Assembly (NCBI GenBank): GCA_905203995.1
Contig: CAJKXZ010000012.1
Location: 1 to 35,517 of the forward strand
Length of the DNA: 35,517 nt
From: an uncultured Methanomassiliicoccus sp.
Lineage (GTDB): Archaea; Thermoplasmatota; Thermoplasmata; Methanomassiliicoccales; Methanomassiliicoccaceae
Direction of reading: 5' to 3'
Each line of letters starts with the position of its first letter. Position 1 is the stretch's first letter. Shown here in pieces: positions 23,321 through 31,599 of this stretch. The translations under genes and the position numbers were made by a program. Under the pieces are notes generated by a model. It had not been told where the DNA came from and ran no database searches. It saw nothing but the letters and a program-made list of their open reading frames with translations.

Positions 23321-24808
23321 ATGGTTACACGAATTGCCGAGCTTCATCTTAGTTCCTTGTACTTTCCCGCCGAGTCTAAACCCGCTCTGCATGATCTTGA
23401 CTTAATTATCAACCAAGGCGATTTTATTGTCATCACTGGTCCCCCGGCAAGCGGAAAATCGTTGCTCCTGCATTGTCTAACTGGCGCGGTGCCGCATTAT
23501 TTTCCAGCACAGCTGAAGGGTGAAGTTATCGTCAAGGGCTGCACAGACCTCCAACGGTTGGCTGAACGCGTCGGTCTGCTGGGCTATATGATGCAGGAAC
23601 CCCAGAGTCAGATAATTTACGAAGATGTGTACGAAGATGTCGCCTTTGGACCAGGAAACCTCTGTCTAGCTAAAAGCGAAATAGATGCAAGAGTCCACGA
23701 GAGTCTGCGCTTAGCGGGCATTGAAGACTTGATTAAGGACAATGCCAAAGAGCTTTCCGGCGGCCAGGCACAACGAGTTGTCTTAGCTGGTGTGCTGGCT
23801 CTTGGTGCCGAATTCCTGCTTTTAGACCAGCCTACTGCAGAGTTAGATCCTGCGGGGCGGAAGGCAGTCTATGAGGCTTTGGGCAAGCTCAATCGTGAAC
23901 GAAACCAGACAATCTGCGTAGTAATGGACCGAAGTAGGGAAGTTCTACAGTATGCCAACCGCGTTCTTTTGATGGATAAGGGTACGATTGCCGGTGAATT
24001 CTCACCTCAGCAATATCTGCTAATTAAAAATAAACACAGCATAGAACACAAGACAAACTGTCCAAAGCAGTATGGAGAAATCATCGCGGAATTTATTGAC
24101 GTTTCATATAGCTATAAAAATGGAAATGTGGGTTGTGAAGCCCTGAATTTTTCACTCAGAAAACAGGAGTTTGTTACTCTCATTGGAAACAATGGCTCCG
24201 GAAAAACAACTCTGGCCCGACTCTTTGACGGTTTGCTGATGCCCAGCAAGGGAAGCATCATCCTTTTTCAACAGCTGATGAATAAAAAGAATCATTCCGA
24301 GGTCAGAAGGAAAATAGGTTTTCTTTTTCAGAACCCTGATTATCAGATCTTTTGCGATACTTGCTCGGAAGAGATCGCCTTTAGCCTTCGCCTAGCGGGA
24401 TTTTCTGAAGAAGAAATTGTTTTGCGGATAACAAAGGCCCTGGAAATAGTCGGGCTTACCGACTCTCGTGAAGTTCATCCTCAACGGCTTAGTCGCGGGC
24501 AGCGGCAGCTTCTAGCTTTGGCCTGCATCTTTGCCGGCGATTATTCTTTGATCATCGCTGACGAGCCCACTTCTGGTTTGGATGAAGAACAAGGTGCCTT
24601 GATCATGCAGCATCTGCAGGAACTTAACCAGCAGGGAAAGACGGTTCTCTTCATAACGCACGATCTTTCCCTTGTTGCAGACTATGCTCAGCGCATCATG
24701 GTCATGAACAAACGCCAGCTGGTATGTGATTTTGCCAGAGAAGATCTTGCGGATTATGCAAAGCAGCTGCAGGAACTGCAAATTGATTTGACAAGGCAGA
24801 AGGGGTGA
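23321..24808 (+). CDS. ECF transporter fused double ATPase
   Basis: 495 residues comprising two ABC domains in tandem. Domain 1: Walker A TGPPASGKS, Q-loop MQEPQSQIIYEDVYEDVAFG, signature LSGGQAQRV, and LLLDQPTAELD in place of DEPT. Domain 2: Walker A GNNGSGKTT, QNPDYQIFCDT, signature LSRGQRQLL, DEPTSGLD and THD. The Q-helix and layout are those of energy-coupling-factor ATPases (EcfA and EcfA', CbiO-like). Domain 1 lacks both the catalytic Glu (Gln instead) and the switch His (VVMDRSRE instead of ITHD), so one composite site is probably poor at hydrolysis. The ATG follows GGTGACGACGT. The T gene starts four bases after the stop. It drives the transporter in the cytoplasm with the T and S proteins that follow. 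Confidence 0.92.
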   Translation: MVTRIAELHLSSLYFPAESKPALHDLDLIINQGDFIVITGPPASGKSLLLHCLTGAVPHYFPAQLKGEVIVKGCTDLQRLAERVGLLGYMMQEPQSQIIYEDVYEDVAFGPGNLCLAKSEIDARVHESLRLAGIEDLIKDNAKELSGGQAQRVVLAGVLALGAEFLLLDQPTAELDPAGRKAVYEALGKLNRERNQTICVVMDRSREVLQYANRVLLMDKGTIAGEFSPQQYLLIKNKHSIEHKTNCPKQYGEIIAEFIDVSYSYKNGNVGCEALNFSLRKQEFVTLIGNNGSGKTTLARLFDGLLMPSKGSIILFQQLMNKKNHSEVRRKIGFLFQNPDYQIFCDTCSEEIAFSLRLAGFSEEEIVLRITKALEIVGLTDSREVHPQRLSRGQRQLLALACIFAGDYSLIIADEPTSGLDEEQGALIMQHLQELNQQGKTVLFITHDLSLVADYAQRIMVMNKRQLVCDFAREDLADYAKQLQELQIDLTRQKG

Positions 24809-24812
24809 GTCG

Positions 24813-25565
24813 ATGTCTCTGCTGCCTGCTTATGATAAGAACAATCGCTTTATTGCCGTTGTTGACCCGCGTACTAAAGCACTCTGGATGACGACGTTGA
24901 TTCTCCTGTCATTTTTATCTGACAGTATTTTGGAGATGGTTGTGATTCTGCTCTTAATTCCTGTTTCCTCAGTAATTATGAGACAGAAATTAGCAACTTA
25001 CAAAAATGTTCTGCCCATCCTCTTAATCATCGCCAGCCAGCTGGTGTTTTTACAGATTCTTTTTTGCCGCCAAGGAGAAATCATTCACTCTTGGTGGATT
25101 TTGGATATCTATAGCCAGGCGTTGCCGCTGGCAGCAGTTGGAATTCTGCGCACCAGCACGATTGTTTTAGCGGTAATGCAGTTCCTTTCTTTCACTTCCG
25201 CACTTGATCTGCAGCTGCTGCTGATGAAATGTGGACTGCCTTACAAATATGCAACATTGGCCGCACTGGGTATTCGCTTTATGCCCTTGATTGAAGATGA
25301 ATTTGAGGCGATTAAAGACAGTCAGAGTGCAAGAGGGTTGAGCATGAACTCAATGGTGGACAAACTCCGAAATCTGCCTTCGATGGCTATGCCCTTACTT
25401 TATCGTTCAATGCGCTGGTCGCAAAACACTGCACTGGCAATGGAGCTCCGGGGATTTGGTAAACACCGAGAGCACACTTTCACAAAAGAACTGCGTCTGC
25501 GTTACTGGGACACGATTCCCAGTATCGCCATGACCGTTTCAATATTTTTTACAATAATCTACTAA
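24813..25565 (+). CDS. ecfT: ECF transporter transmembrane coupling protein T
   Basis: A 250-residue membrane protein with about five hydrophobic segments. The conserved DPRTKALWM start and the paired coupling motifs SARGLS (with EDEFEAIKDSQ before it) and ELRGFG identify EcfT; their ARG and RGF triplets engage the ATPase domains. ATG at 24813 sits after GGGGTGAG that overlaps the end of the ATPase gene, so translation is coupled. The S gene follows 13 bp downstream. Confidence 0.93.
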   Translation: MSLLPAYDKNNRFIAVVDPRTKALWMTTLILLSFLSDSILEMVVILLLIPVSSVIMRQKLATYKNVLPILLIIASQLVFLQILFCRQGEIIHSWWILDIYSQALPLAAVGILRTSTIVLAVMQFLSFTSALDLQLLLMKCGLPYKYATLAALGIRFMPLIEDEFEAIKDSQSARGLSMNSMVDKLRNLPSMAMPLLYRSMRWSQNTALAMELRGFGKHREHTFTKELRLRYWDTIPSIAMTVSIFFTIIY

Positions 25566-25578
25566 TGGAGGTAAAACT

Positions 25579-26124
25579 ATGGAAACAAAAACGGTAAAAT
25601 CAGAATATTGGCGGACGGATACACGATCACTGGTCGGCGGTGTCTTTATGGGCATCGTCTTTACCATCATCTGTGTTGTGGCAGACGTCATTGACGCCGT
25701 CCTCGATCCCAGCCTGGCGCTGCTGGGCGGCATGACCTGGGCCATATTTACGGCGATCATCGCCATGATCTATGGGCAGCCAGCAGGAATAATCGGTGGT
25801 GCGATGCAGGCTTTGATCAGCATGGCGACGGGCATGTCTCCGCTGGGCTTTTTCTTCATTTTCGCCAACTGTGTCGGTTCGGTTGTCTACTACTCCCTCG
25901 CCGTTAAACTACAGATGAGCAACTTGAAACAATATTTTTCAATTCAGTTCATCACTAGTCTGGTAGGTTTCTTTTTTGTTGGCATTGGTTTGATGACCGT
26001 ATATACCCTACCATTCAATGTTGCACTGGCTTGCAGCTTGATTGGCGTCGTTGTGACCATCATCATTGCGCCACCGCTAAATAAGAAAATTATTGAAAAA
26101 ATGAGAAAATCTGGGTTGAGCTGA
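25579..26124 (+). CDS. ECF transporter substrate-binding membrane protein S
   Basis: 181 residues with about six hydrophobic helices, preceded by a strong GGAGGT at 25566-25571. Position directly after T and the S-component-like layout (VGGVFMGIVFTIICVVADV, then ALLGGMTWAIFTAIIAMIYG and GFFFIFANCVGSVVYY) make it the specificity subunit. It lacks the clear signatures of BioY, ThiT, RibU or CbiM that I know, so the vitamin or metal is unassigned. Similar archaeal ECF cassettes are common in Methanomassiliicoccales and Methanobacteria. The operon probably ends here; T-rich sequence follows at 26136-26155. Confidence 0.8.
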   Translation: METKTVKSEYWRTDTRSLVGGVFMGIVFTIICVVADVIDAVLDPSLALLGGMTWAIFTAIIAMIYGQPAGIIGGAMQALISMATGMSPLGFFFIFANCVGSVVYYSLAVKLQMSNLKQYFSIQFITSLVGFFFVGIGLMTVYTLPFNVALACSLIGVVVTIIIAPPLNKKIIEKMRKSGLS

Positions 26125-26206
26125 AAGGCTCTTCCATCATTCTTTTTATCTTTCAAGTGGTGTATTTTGCAAGATCTCTATTGGAGAATAAATATTGAAT
26201 TATACT

Positions 26207-26223
26207 CCTTAAGTCCGTTAAGG
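26207..26223 (+). promoter_or_regulatory. Palindrome in promoter of the zinc-ribbon gene
   Basis: CCTTAA-GTCCG-TTAAGG, a perfect 6-N5-6 inverted repeat about 13 bp downstream of a TATA-like AATAAATA (26187-26194) and 64 bp before the ATG. The geometry resembles the chelatase-block operators but the sequence differs, so a different regulator is implied. Confidence 0.45.
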
Positions 26224-26286
26224 CAAAGGCAACGGTGGAAATTATTTTTAATGGCATGAAGATGCAGATCTTGTTTTGGTGAAGTT

Positions 26287-26814
26287 ATGAATCTTAAAGG
26301 AAAAAGAGTTGCTGCGACCGGAGCTTTCCAGTCGGCAAAAGCAATTAGGACGTCTGGCCTGATTATCTTGATTTTTGGGCTAGTCGCACTGTTGATTCTG
26401 CTGCCGATCCTTGCTGAAATGCATGACGATTCTGAAGTTTTCCGGGGTGAAGTGTTCTTCAGCATGGGCAGTGGTGAATTTTTAATGATGATCGCCGCGA
26501 TCGTTGTTGTCTTACTGACAGTAATTGTTCTGGGCGCGAATCAGTTATACTGCAGCTTCCGTGCTAAAAACATCGGGGAAGATGCTATTCTGAAAGAAGT
26601 GGCTATCTCCCCCAACAATAATCCCTCCGTCTGCTATATGGCGATCTTAGAGGATGCCGGTAGTGAGTCGAATTGTCAAAAAGCGGCTAGCCCACAACCG
26701 TCGGCAGATGCGGAAGCTGCTCCCGCCGGAACCTCATTCTGCACCGGCTGCGGTTCTCAGCTTGCCAGTGACGAACTGTTCTGTAGTAAATGCGGGAAAG
26801 CAAAGAAACAATAA
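26287..26814 (+). CDS. Two-helix membrane protein with C-terminal zinc ribbon
   Basis: 175 residues. Two transmembrane helices (GLIILIFGLVALLILLPILA and MMIAAIVVVLLTVIVLGA), a soluble middle, a Pro/Ala-rich linker and a C-terminal zinc ribbon CTGCGSQ and CSKCGKA (CX2C-X12-CX2C). Zinc-ribbon membrane proteins of this kind are frequent in methanogens; function unknown. TTTGGTGA ahead of ATG 26287 is a good ribosome-binding site. A palindrome in its promoter suggests specific control. Confidence 0.78.
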   Translation: MNLKGKRVAATGAFQSAKAIRTSGLIILIFGLVALLILLPILAEMHDDSEVFRGEVFFSMGSGEFLMMIAAIVVVLLTVIVLGANQLYCSFRAKNIGEDAILKEVAISPNNNPSVCYMAILEDAGSESNCQKAASPQPSADAEAAPAGTSFCTGCGSQLASDELFCSKCGKAKKQ

Positions 26815-26978
26815 ATCCTTTAATCTTTAAAAGCCAGGAGCCGTTGAATCAACTGCTTTCTGGTCTTTCTATTTTTCATTTTGAACCTAACTTAAAAGGA
26901 AAGGTGACTTCTGAAAAGCATGAGGCGGCAGATCATGTTTCGATAGAGGTAAATAGTGAGAAGGCTAAGGGGGAATCT

Positions 26979-27512
26979 ATGTCAAACATATGGCATAACA
27001 TAAACCCTGCAAGAATTAATCCTGATGATTTCATCGCCGTAATCGAAATCGAAAAGGGCTCCAAAAATAAGTATGAGTTAGACAAGGAAACCGGCAACAT
27101 CATTTTAGACCGTATCCTGCACACTTCTACCCATTATCCCGCTAACTATGGTCTCATCCCCCGGACACTGGCGGATGACGACGATCCTCTTGACGTCTTA
27201 GTCCTCTGCAGCGAGACAATTCATCCTTTAAGTCTGGTGCGATGCTATCCTATCGGAGTGATCTCGATGATGGACAGCGGCAAACTGGATGAGAAGATTA
27301 TTGCTATTCCGTTCAGTGATCCTACTTACAACAGCTACAAAGATATCAGCGAACTGCCGAAACATATCTTTGACGAAATGCGGCACTTCTTCCAAGTCTA
27401 TAAGAGTCTTGAAGGAAAAGAAACAGTGGTCAATGAAGTTCAAGGTCCCGAAGAGGCCAGAGCAATTATTGAAAAATGCCGTGAAGCTTATATTGAAAAA
27501 TTCTGTAAATGA
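26979..27512 (+). CDS. ppa: Inorganic pyrophosphatase, family I
   Basis: 177 residues. It hydrolyses pyrophosphate to orthophosphate in the cytoplasm. The signature DDDDPLDVLVL with its Mg-binding aspartates, preceded by KYELDKETG, HYPANYGLIPRTL, and followed by DEKIIAIPFSDP and a late HFFQVYKSLEGK, covers the whole family I fold. Start at 26979 (MSNIWHNINP) follows AAGGGGGA. The frame is open to 26790 but that part overlaps the zinc-ribbon gene and has no family similarity. T-rich sequence after the stop probably terminates it. Confidence 0.96.
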   Translation: MSNIWHNINPARINPDDFIAVIEIEKGSKNKYELDKETGNIILDRILHTSTHYPANYGLIPRTLADDDDPLDVLVLCSETIHPLSLVRCYPIGVISMMDSGKLDEKIIAIPFSDPTYNSYKDISELPKHIFDEMRHFFQVYKSLEGKETVVNEVQGPEEARAIIEKCREAYIEKFCK

Positions 27513-27720
27513 GCAATCATTTACACCCCTTTTTTATTATTCGGCCAGTGTCAGAGTGCATATTTTAAGAGGAGTGCGGTAAGCTAGTAACTTGCGGCAC
27601 CTTAAAGCTACTTTTCCCGCAGATCTGGACATTATCAACAATGAAATTATCTGGAGAGATTATATTAGTCAATAAACATAATGCAATCTTGTGTATTGTG
27701 TTAAACTTCTTATCGGGGAA

Positions 27721-28374
27721 ATGGAAGGCGGCAACTCCTGTTTTAAGATCCTTCCCCCAGAATTTAGAGGTCCTGACAGCGGCGTCGAATGTGAGATCAT
27801 TCAATGCACCAATCTCGCCGGGGAAGGGGGATGCGCTTTAATCCGTGTGATGGATCCGCAGGGCACTTTACAAGACATTACTGAGAAACAATTTTACAGC
27901 AATGAGATGGGTGAATGCACAATTGACCGGATTTCCAGCCACCAGTTGATGGCGATGGTGATGAACAACAACTGCCAGCTCTCAAAGATCGTTTCGGAAT
28001 CCGGCTGCATGATCACTTCGGCAGTAGCTACCGAAGACAATGAAGATATTTGCTGGACAGTTATCGGCCCCAATTCAGTATATGTTTCAAATCTTATCAA
28101 ACGGCTCAATGCTGAAGGGTTTAGTACCGAAAGAAAATCATCGTTTCAGTCCGACTATGTTGCCTTTTTATCAGACCGCCAAGAAGAAGCTTTGCGGGTA
28201 GCTGTCGAAAATGGCTATTATGAAGTGCCGCGAAAAATCAACTTAGACGAGCTCTGCGTACTTTTAAATTGTTCCAAGTCCACTTTGGATGTCACGCTGA
28301 GAAATGCCGAAAGAAAAGTCATAACGCATCACGTCCTGCAAAACCGGGAAACTGTGATTAATAGAAAAAAATAA
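27721..28374 (+). CDS. HTH_10 (bacterio-opsin-activator-like) transcription regulator
   Basis: About 217 residues from ATG 27721 (a GTG at 27691 is possible). The C-terminal 55 residues, FLSDRQEEALRVAVENGYYE followed by VPRKINLDELCVLLNCSKST and a last helix LRNAERKVI, match the HTH_10 domain, an archaeal DNA-binding module. The N-terminal part (CFKILPPEF, CEIIQCTNLAGEGGCALIRV) has several cysteines and may be a sensor domain; ligand unknown. It converges on the methyltransferase gene with a shared terminator. It might control the methyltransferase-permease operon, but this is only positional inference. Confidence 0.85.
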   Translation: MEGGNSCFKILPPEFRGPDSGVECEIIQCTNLAGEGGCALIRVMDPQGTLQDITEKQFYSNEMGECTIDRISSHQLMAMVMNNNCQLSKIVSESGCMITSAVATEDNEDICWTVIGPNSVYVSNLIKRLNAEGFSTERKSSFQSDYVAFLSDRQEEALRVAVENGYYEVPRKINLDELCVLLNCSKSTLDVTLRNAERKVITHHVLQNRETVINRKK

Positions 28375-28376
28375 AA

Positions 28377-28394
28377 CAGGCCACACAGGGCCTG
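28377..28394. terminator. Bidirectional terminator
   Basis: CAGGCC-ACACAG-GGCCTG, a perfect 6-bp stem between two convergent genes. On the minus strand it is followed by TTTTATTTTTTT, a clear T-run for the methyltransferase operon. Confidence 0.8.
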
Positions 28395-28399
28395 GCAGT

Positions 28400-29416
28400 T
28401 TAGAATTCTCTGAGGACTTTTGACATCGCCAGCACATTTTCATAAGCTGTGCCGACCGGAATATCACAGCCAGAACCAAAGAGGTAGCCCTTTTTGCCGC
28501 CGGCTTCAAGAAGTTTCCGTGTGTTCTGCATCACATCTTCAGGAGTGCCACAGTACAAGATTCCGGCGGGATCCAGATTGCCAATAATCGCCATCCGTTC
28601 ACTCATCTGCTTGACGCTTGCGCCGATGTCGACCTGGTAATCGACTGAGAAAGCGGCACAGCCGGTATCAGCGACGATTTCCAGACGGTCACTGGTGTTT
28701 CCGCAGATATGATCAATTTGGGTTTTTCCGCCTTTGCGTACCACATCACCGAGTGCTTTCATCGACACCGCTGAAAAGTTTTCATAATCGGCAGCCGAGA
28801 TCAAGTCGCCAGAGGCAGTGGGATCGCAGATAATGATGGCGTCGGTATCCCACGTCACCATCTCTTCGACAAAGGTAGTGAGAATCTCCAGAGACTTGTT
28901 GATGAGGCTGTGCACGAAATCTTCCTCGATTATGCAGTCCATCATCAGCTGCTCGACACCTCTGAGTTCACCAGAGAGTGTAAAGGGTGATAATAGGGAA
29001 CACATGAGAAAATGTTCTTTACCCAGTTCTTTTGCCATCACGGCTGCCGTATCTTTAGCGCCGGCAAAACGATAGAAACCATTGAGATCGGGGAGTTCGA
29101 GTTTATCGAGCTTTCCTGGTTCATCGATGATATGGGTGATGGTGGGAATCGTTCCATGTTCGGGAATACTCACGCCGCAGCCCATGGCTTCCGCCGGCAG
29201 CAGCCAGTCCCACATAACTTCCACGGCATCCAGGCCGCAGGGCTCGACAATTTTGAATTGCGCCTCCGCTGCTAACTGGGGATTTTTAATGGAGTCGATG
29301 ACTGATACTCCCGCTAAGTTTAGTGCCCAATAACCTTGAAACGGCGGGCAGAAAGGTATTCTCTCCACTTCTTCTCTCCGCAAGGCCGCCTCGACTAATT
29401 CTTTTGATCCAATCAA
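28400..29416 (-). CDS. URO-D-family corrinoid methyltransferase (MtaA/MtbA-like)
   Basis: 338 residues. Uroporphyrinogen-decarboxylase fold with the zinc-site pattern of methylcobamide:CoM methyltransferases: H236-X-C238 (IDHICGNTSDR) and C317 (LFGSGCDIPVGT). True uroporphyrinogen decarboxylases lack this pair. It should transfer a methyl group between a corrinoid protein and a thiol such as coenzyme M. The TTG start at 29416 has AAGGAGGAATT at ideal spacing. It is the second gene of an operon with an APC permease (12 bp gap). No corrinoid protein or substrate-specific methyltransferase lies in the window, so the methyl donor cannot be named; CmuA- or MtsA-like roles are alternatives. Confidence 0.87.
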   Translation of the reverse strand: MIGSKELVEAALRREEVERIPFCPPFQGYWALNLAGVSVIDSIKNPQLAAEAQFKIVEPCGLDAVEVMWDWLLPAEAMGCGVSIPEHGTIPTITHIIDEPGKLDKLELPDLNGFYRFAGAKDTAAVMAKELGKEHFLMCSLLSPFTLSGELRGVEQLMMDCIIEEDFVHSLINKSLEILTTFVEEMVTWDTDAIIICDPTASGDLISAADYENFSAVSMKALGDVVRKGGKTQIDHICGNTSDRLEIVADTGCAAFSVDYQVDIGASVKQMSERMAIIGNLDPAGILYCGTPEDVMQNTRKLLEAGGKKGYLFGSGCDIPVGTAYENVLAMSKVLREF

Positions 29417-29428
29417 TTTAATTCCTCC

Positions 29429-30934
29429 TTATTTGTTTAACTCTGCTGGTACCTCAGTCACCATTTCTCCTGCTTCCATAGAAACAGCATCCTCTTTAGA
29501 CAGCAGTATCGGCTCTTCTACATACCGTTCGGGGTTCTTCTTTTCATCTTTTTTCATGAAGTATCTCATAACGCCGATGATCACAAAGAAGACGATCGCC
29601 ATAATCGCCATGATTGGATCACCATTCAGCGCCGCTTTGACTACCGTCCAGATCATCATAATCGTCATGAAAAGCGAAGAAGCCACGGCGATGTAACCCA
29701 TCACTGCCTTTCCTGGTGCAGACCAGGGACGATCCGCATGAGGATAAGTCTTCAGCAATTTCAAGTAAGACAGTGACACCCCTAGATAGGTAAAGCCCAC
29801 ACCCATGGCCATTAAACTGAAAGTGGCGTTGATCCAGGCAGGGCCGGAAAGAGCGATCATCGTGAGAATGAAGACCATAATCAATACGAAGTAATTGCCA
29901 ACCGAAGGCATTCCCTGTTTATTGGTCCGGCTGAACATTGCCGGCAGGGATCCTGCACTACCCATGGCATGCAGAATACGCGTAGCGCCCATCCAGAAAC
30001 CGATGAGACAGCAGCCCATCGCCGCGAAATTGGCAGCAACGATAAGCCATTTCAGCCAGTCTCCGACATAAGCCGCGGCAAAGATGGCGCTTACCATGCC
30101 GTTAGATCCATATAAACTGGAAATGTATTCATAAGTGCTCATGCTCGGATCTAAAGAAGTCATACCGATCTCGGCTAAGCAGATGATAGAATCAAAGATA
30201 ATCACAAAGATAATGCCGCCGGCCATGAGCTTCCAGTACTTGTTAGGTGGGTAATCAGCTTCACTGGCAAACTGCGGGATCAACTCAAAGCCGAAGAACA
30301 TCGTGACTAAGGCAGCAATTGCCAATAGGAAACCGGCATCCATGCCGATGATTTCATTATAGCCACTCATCCCTTCCTGGAAAAATGGTCCAATGTTGCC
30401 TACACTCCAGGCATCGTTCAAAAAGAAACAGGCTACGAAGAGGAAACCAATAATTACGAGCACGAAGAACAGTAAAGTCTGTACAGTCGTGGCAATTGAT
30501 AAATCTCTTGTGTTCAGCAGCGTCATCACAATCATCAGGGCAATCGCAATGCCGATGATGAGTGCCTGTGAAAATTCCAAGCCGACTATAAACTGAACCA
30601 GCATCGTGACGCAGATGATTTGGAAGCAGATCAGTACAATGTATGTAAACATCGTCGTCCACGAGATCCAGTACCCCGCTTCGCGATTATACGCTGTTCT
30701 TACATATTCATAGGTACCGCCGCGCGTCTTGAACATCCCGGCGAGCTCACCGTAGCATAAGGCAATGGGGATGCAGAGCAATCCGCACAATGCAAAGGCC
30801 AAAATCACTGACGCCCCAGTATAACCGATCCACTGGGACGTAAGTATCAGCCAAGGTCCGACAATGGAAGAAGTTCCGATGATGAAGAGTTTCTTCCCGC
30901 CGACCTTTCCTGTCAAATTTTTATCCTCAGACAT
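29429..30934 (-). CDS. APC-superfamily permease (amino acid or methylamine type)
   Basis: A 501-residue, roughly 12-helix membrane transporter. The start KLFIIGTSSIVGPWLILTSQ and the GYTGASVILAFALCG segment are the helix-1/2 region of APC carriers; helix 3 follows CYGELAGMFKTRGGTYEYVR, a near-diagnostic APC loop. The C-terminus is charged and cytoplasmic. GAGGGGGACAATTC precedes the ATG. Co-transcribed with the URO-D methyltransferase, it probably imports the methylated substrate or its parent compound; Methanomassiliicoccales carry related permeases beside their methylamine methyltransferase genes. Substrate unproven. Confidence 0.9.
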   Translation of the reverse strand: MSEDKNLTGKVGGKKLFIIGTSSIVGPWLILTSQWIGYTGASVILAFALCGLLCIPIALCYGELAGMFKTRGGTYEYVRTAYNREAGYWISWTTMFTYIVLICFQIICVTMLVQFIVGLEFSQALIIGIAIALMIVMTLLNTRDLSIATTVQTLLFFVLVIIGFLFVACFFLNDAWSVGNIGPFFQEGMSGYNEIIGMDAGFLLAIAALVTMFFGFELIPQFASEADYPPNKYWKLMAGGIIFVIIFDSIICLAEIGMTSLDPSMSTYEYISSLYGSNGMVSAIFAAAYVGDWLKWLIVAANFAAMGCCLIGFWMGATRILHAMGSAGSLPAMFSRTNKQGMPSVGNYFVLIMVFILTMIALSGPAWINATFSLMAMGVGFTYLGVSLSYLKLLKTYPHADRPWSAPGKAVMGYIAVASSLFMTIMMIWTVVKAALNGDPIMAIMAIVFFVIIGVMRYFMKKDEKKNPERYVEEPILLSKEDAVSMEAGEMVTEVPAELNK

Positions 30935-31192
30935 GAATTGTCCCCCTCAAAAATCCACCAAGAGAAATCCTGGCTGGATGACTGGTATAACTTATTGAAA
31001 ATTCATAAGGGAAATTACGAACATGTCCGATTTCTCTGCGATGCTGATCTGCAGCTCATTGAGAGGATTTTAAGAATGACAGTAGTCGTAAAGGGAGTTC
31101 TGACAAAAATCTGCAGCCGATCATTCCGCTTTCAAATATTAACACCTTTATTCTAATATAGTCTGTATGAGTATTAACTGCAGGGTGCGGAA

Positions 31193-31570
31193 ATGTGGTT
31201 ATGGGCATTTATGACGATAGTAGTCTTGTTTACACCATTGCTTATGATTCTTCTAGGGAACCACATTTACAAAAAACCGCCAGAAGAGATCAGTGAGGTG
31301 TATGGCTATCGTACACCAAGATCCATGAAAAACAAAGAAACTTGGGAGTTTTCACAAAAACGCTTTGGCAGAATCTTCGCCAAACTGGGCTGGATTCTAA
31401 TTATGCCGTCAATATTGGTGATGATTTTAGTAATAAACAGCTCGGAGGAAACAATTGCCATTGTCGGAGTTGCAGCGATCATCATCCAGTGTATCTTCAT
31501 CACCTACCCGATTGTTGATGTCGAGAGGGCCTTGAAAAAGAATTTTGATGAGTTCGGCAGAAGATTGTGA
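31193..31570 (+). CDS. SdpI-family membrane protein
   Basis: 125 residues with an N-terminal helix (WAFMTIVVLFTPLLMILLG), two central/C-terminal helices (LGWILIMPSILVMILVI and IAIVGVAAIIIQCIFITYPI), and between them the family signature GYRTPRSMKNKETWEFSQKR. SdpI of Bacillus protects from the SdpC toxin; most homologues including archaeal ones are uncharacterised. No toxin gene is adjacent. ATG 31193 follows GGGTGCGG. Upstream, 30935-31192 holds the promoter of the divergent permease and nothing else I can recognise. Confidence 0.85.
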   Translation: MWLWAFMTIVVLFTPLLMILLGNHIYKKPPEEISEVYGYRTPRSMKNKETWEFSQKRFGRIFAKLGWILIMPSILVMILVINSSEETIAIVGVAAIIIQCIFITYPIVDVERALKKNFDEFGRRL

Positions 31571-31599
31571 AGAATCTAAGTTGAAACGATCGAGCTGCG

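Noticed and set aside
27571..27601. Imperfect hairpin GTGCGGTAAG/CTTGCGGCAC between ppa and the HTH_10 gene
   Set aside because: Only 8 of 10 pairs, without a T-run or known family; not enough for a terminator or RNA call.
30938..31156. Open frame of 72 codons between the APC permease and the SdpI gene
   Set aside because: It begins inside the permease's ribosome-binding region on the other strand, has no plausible domain and no promoter of its own.
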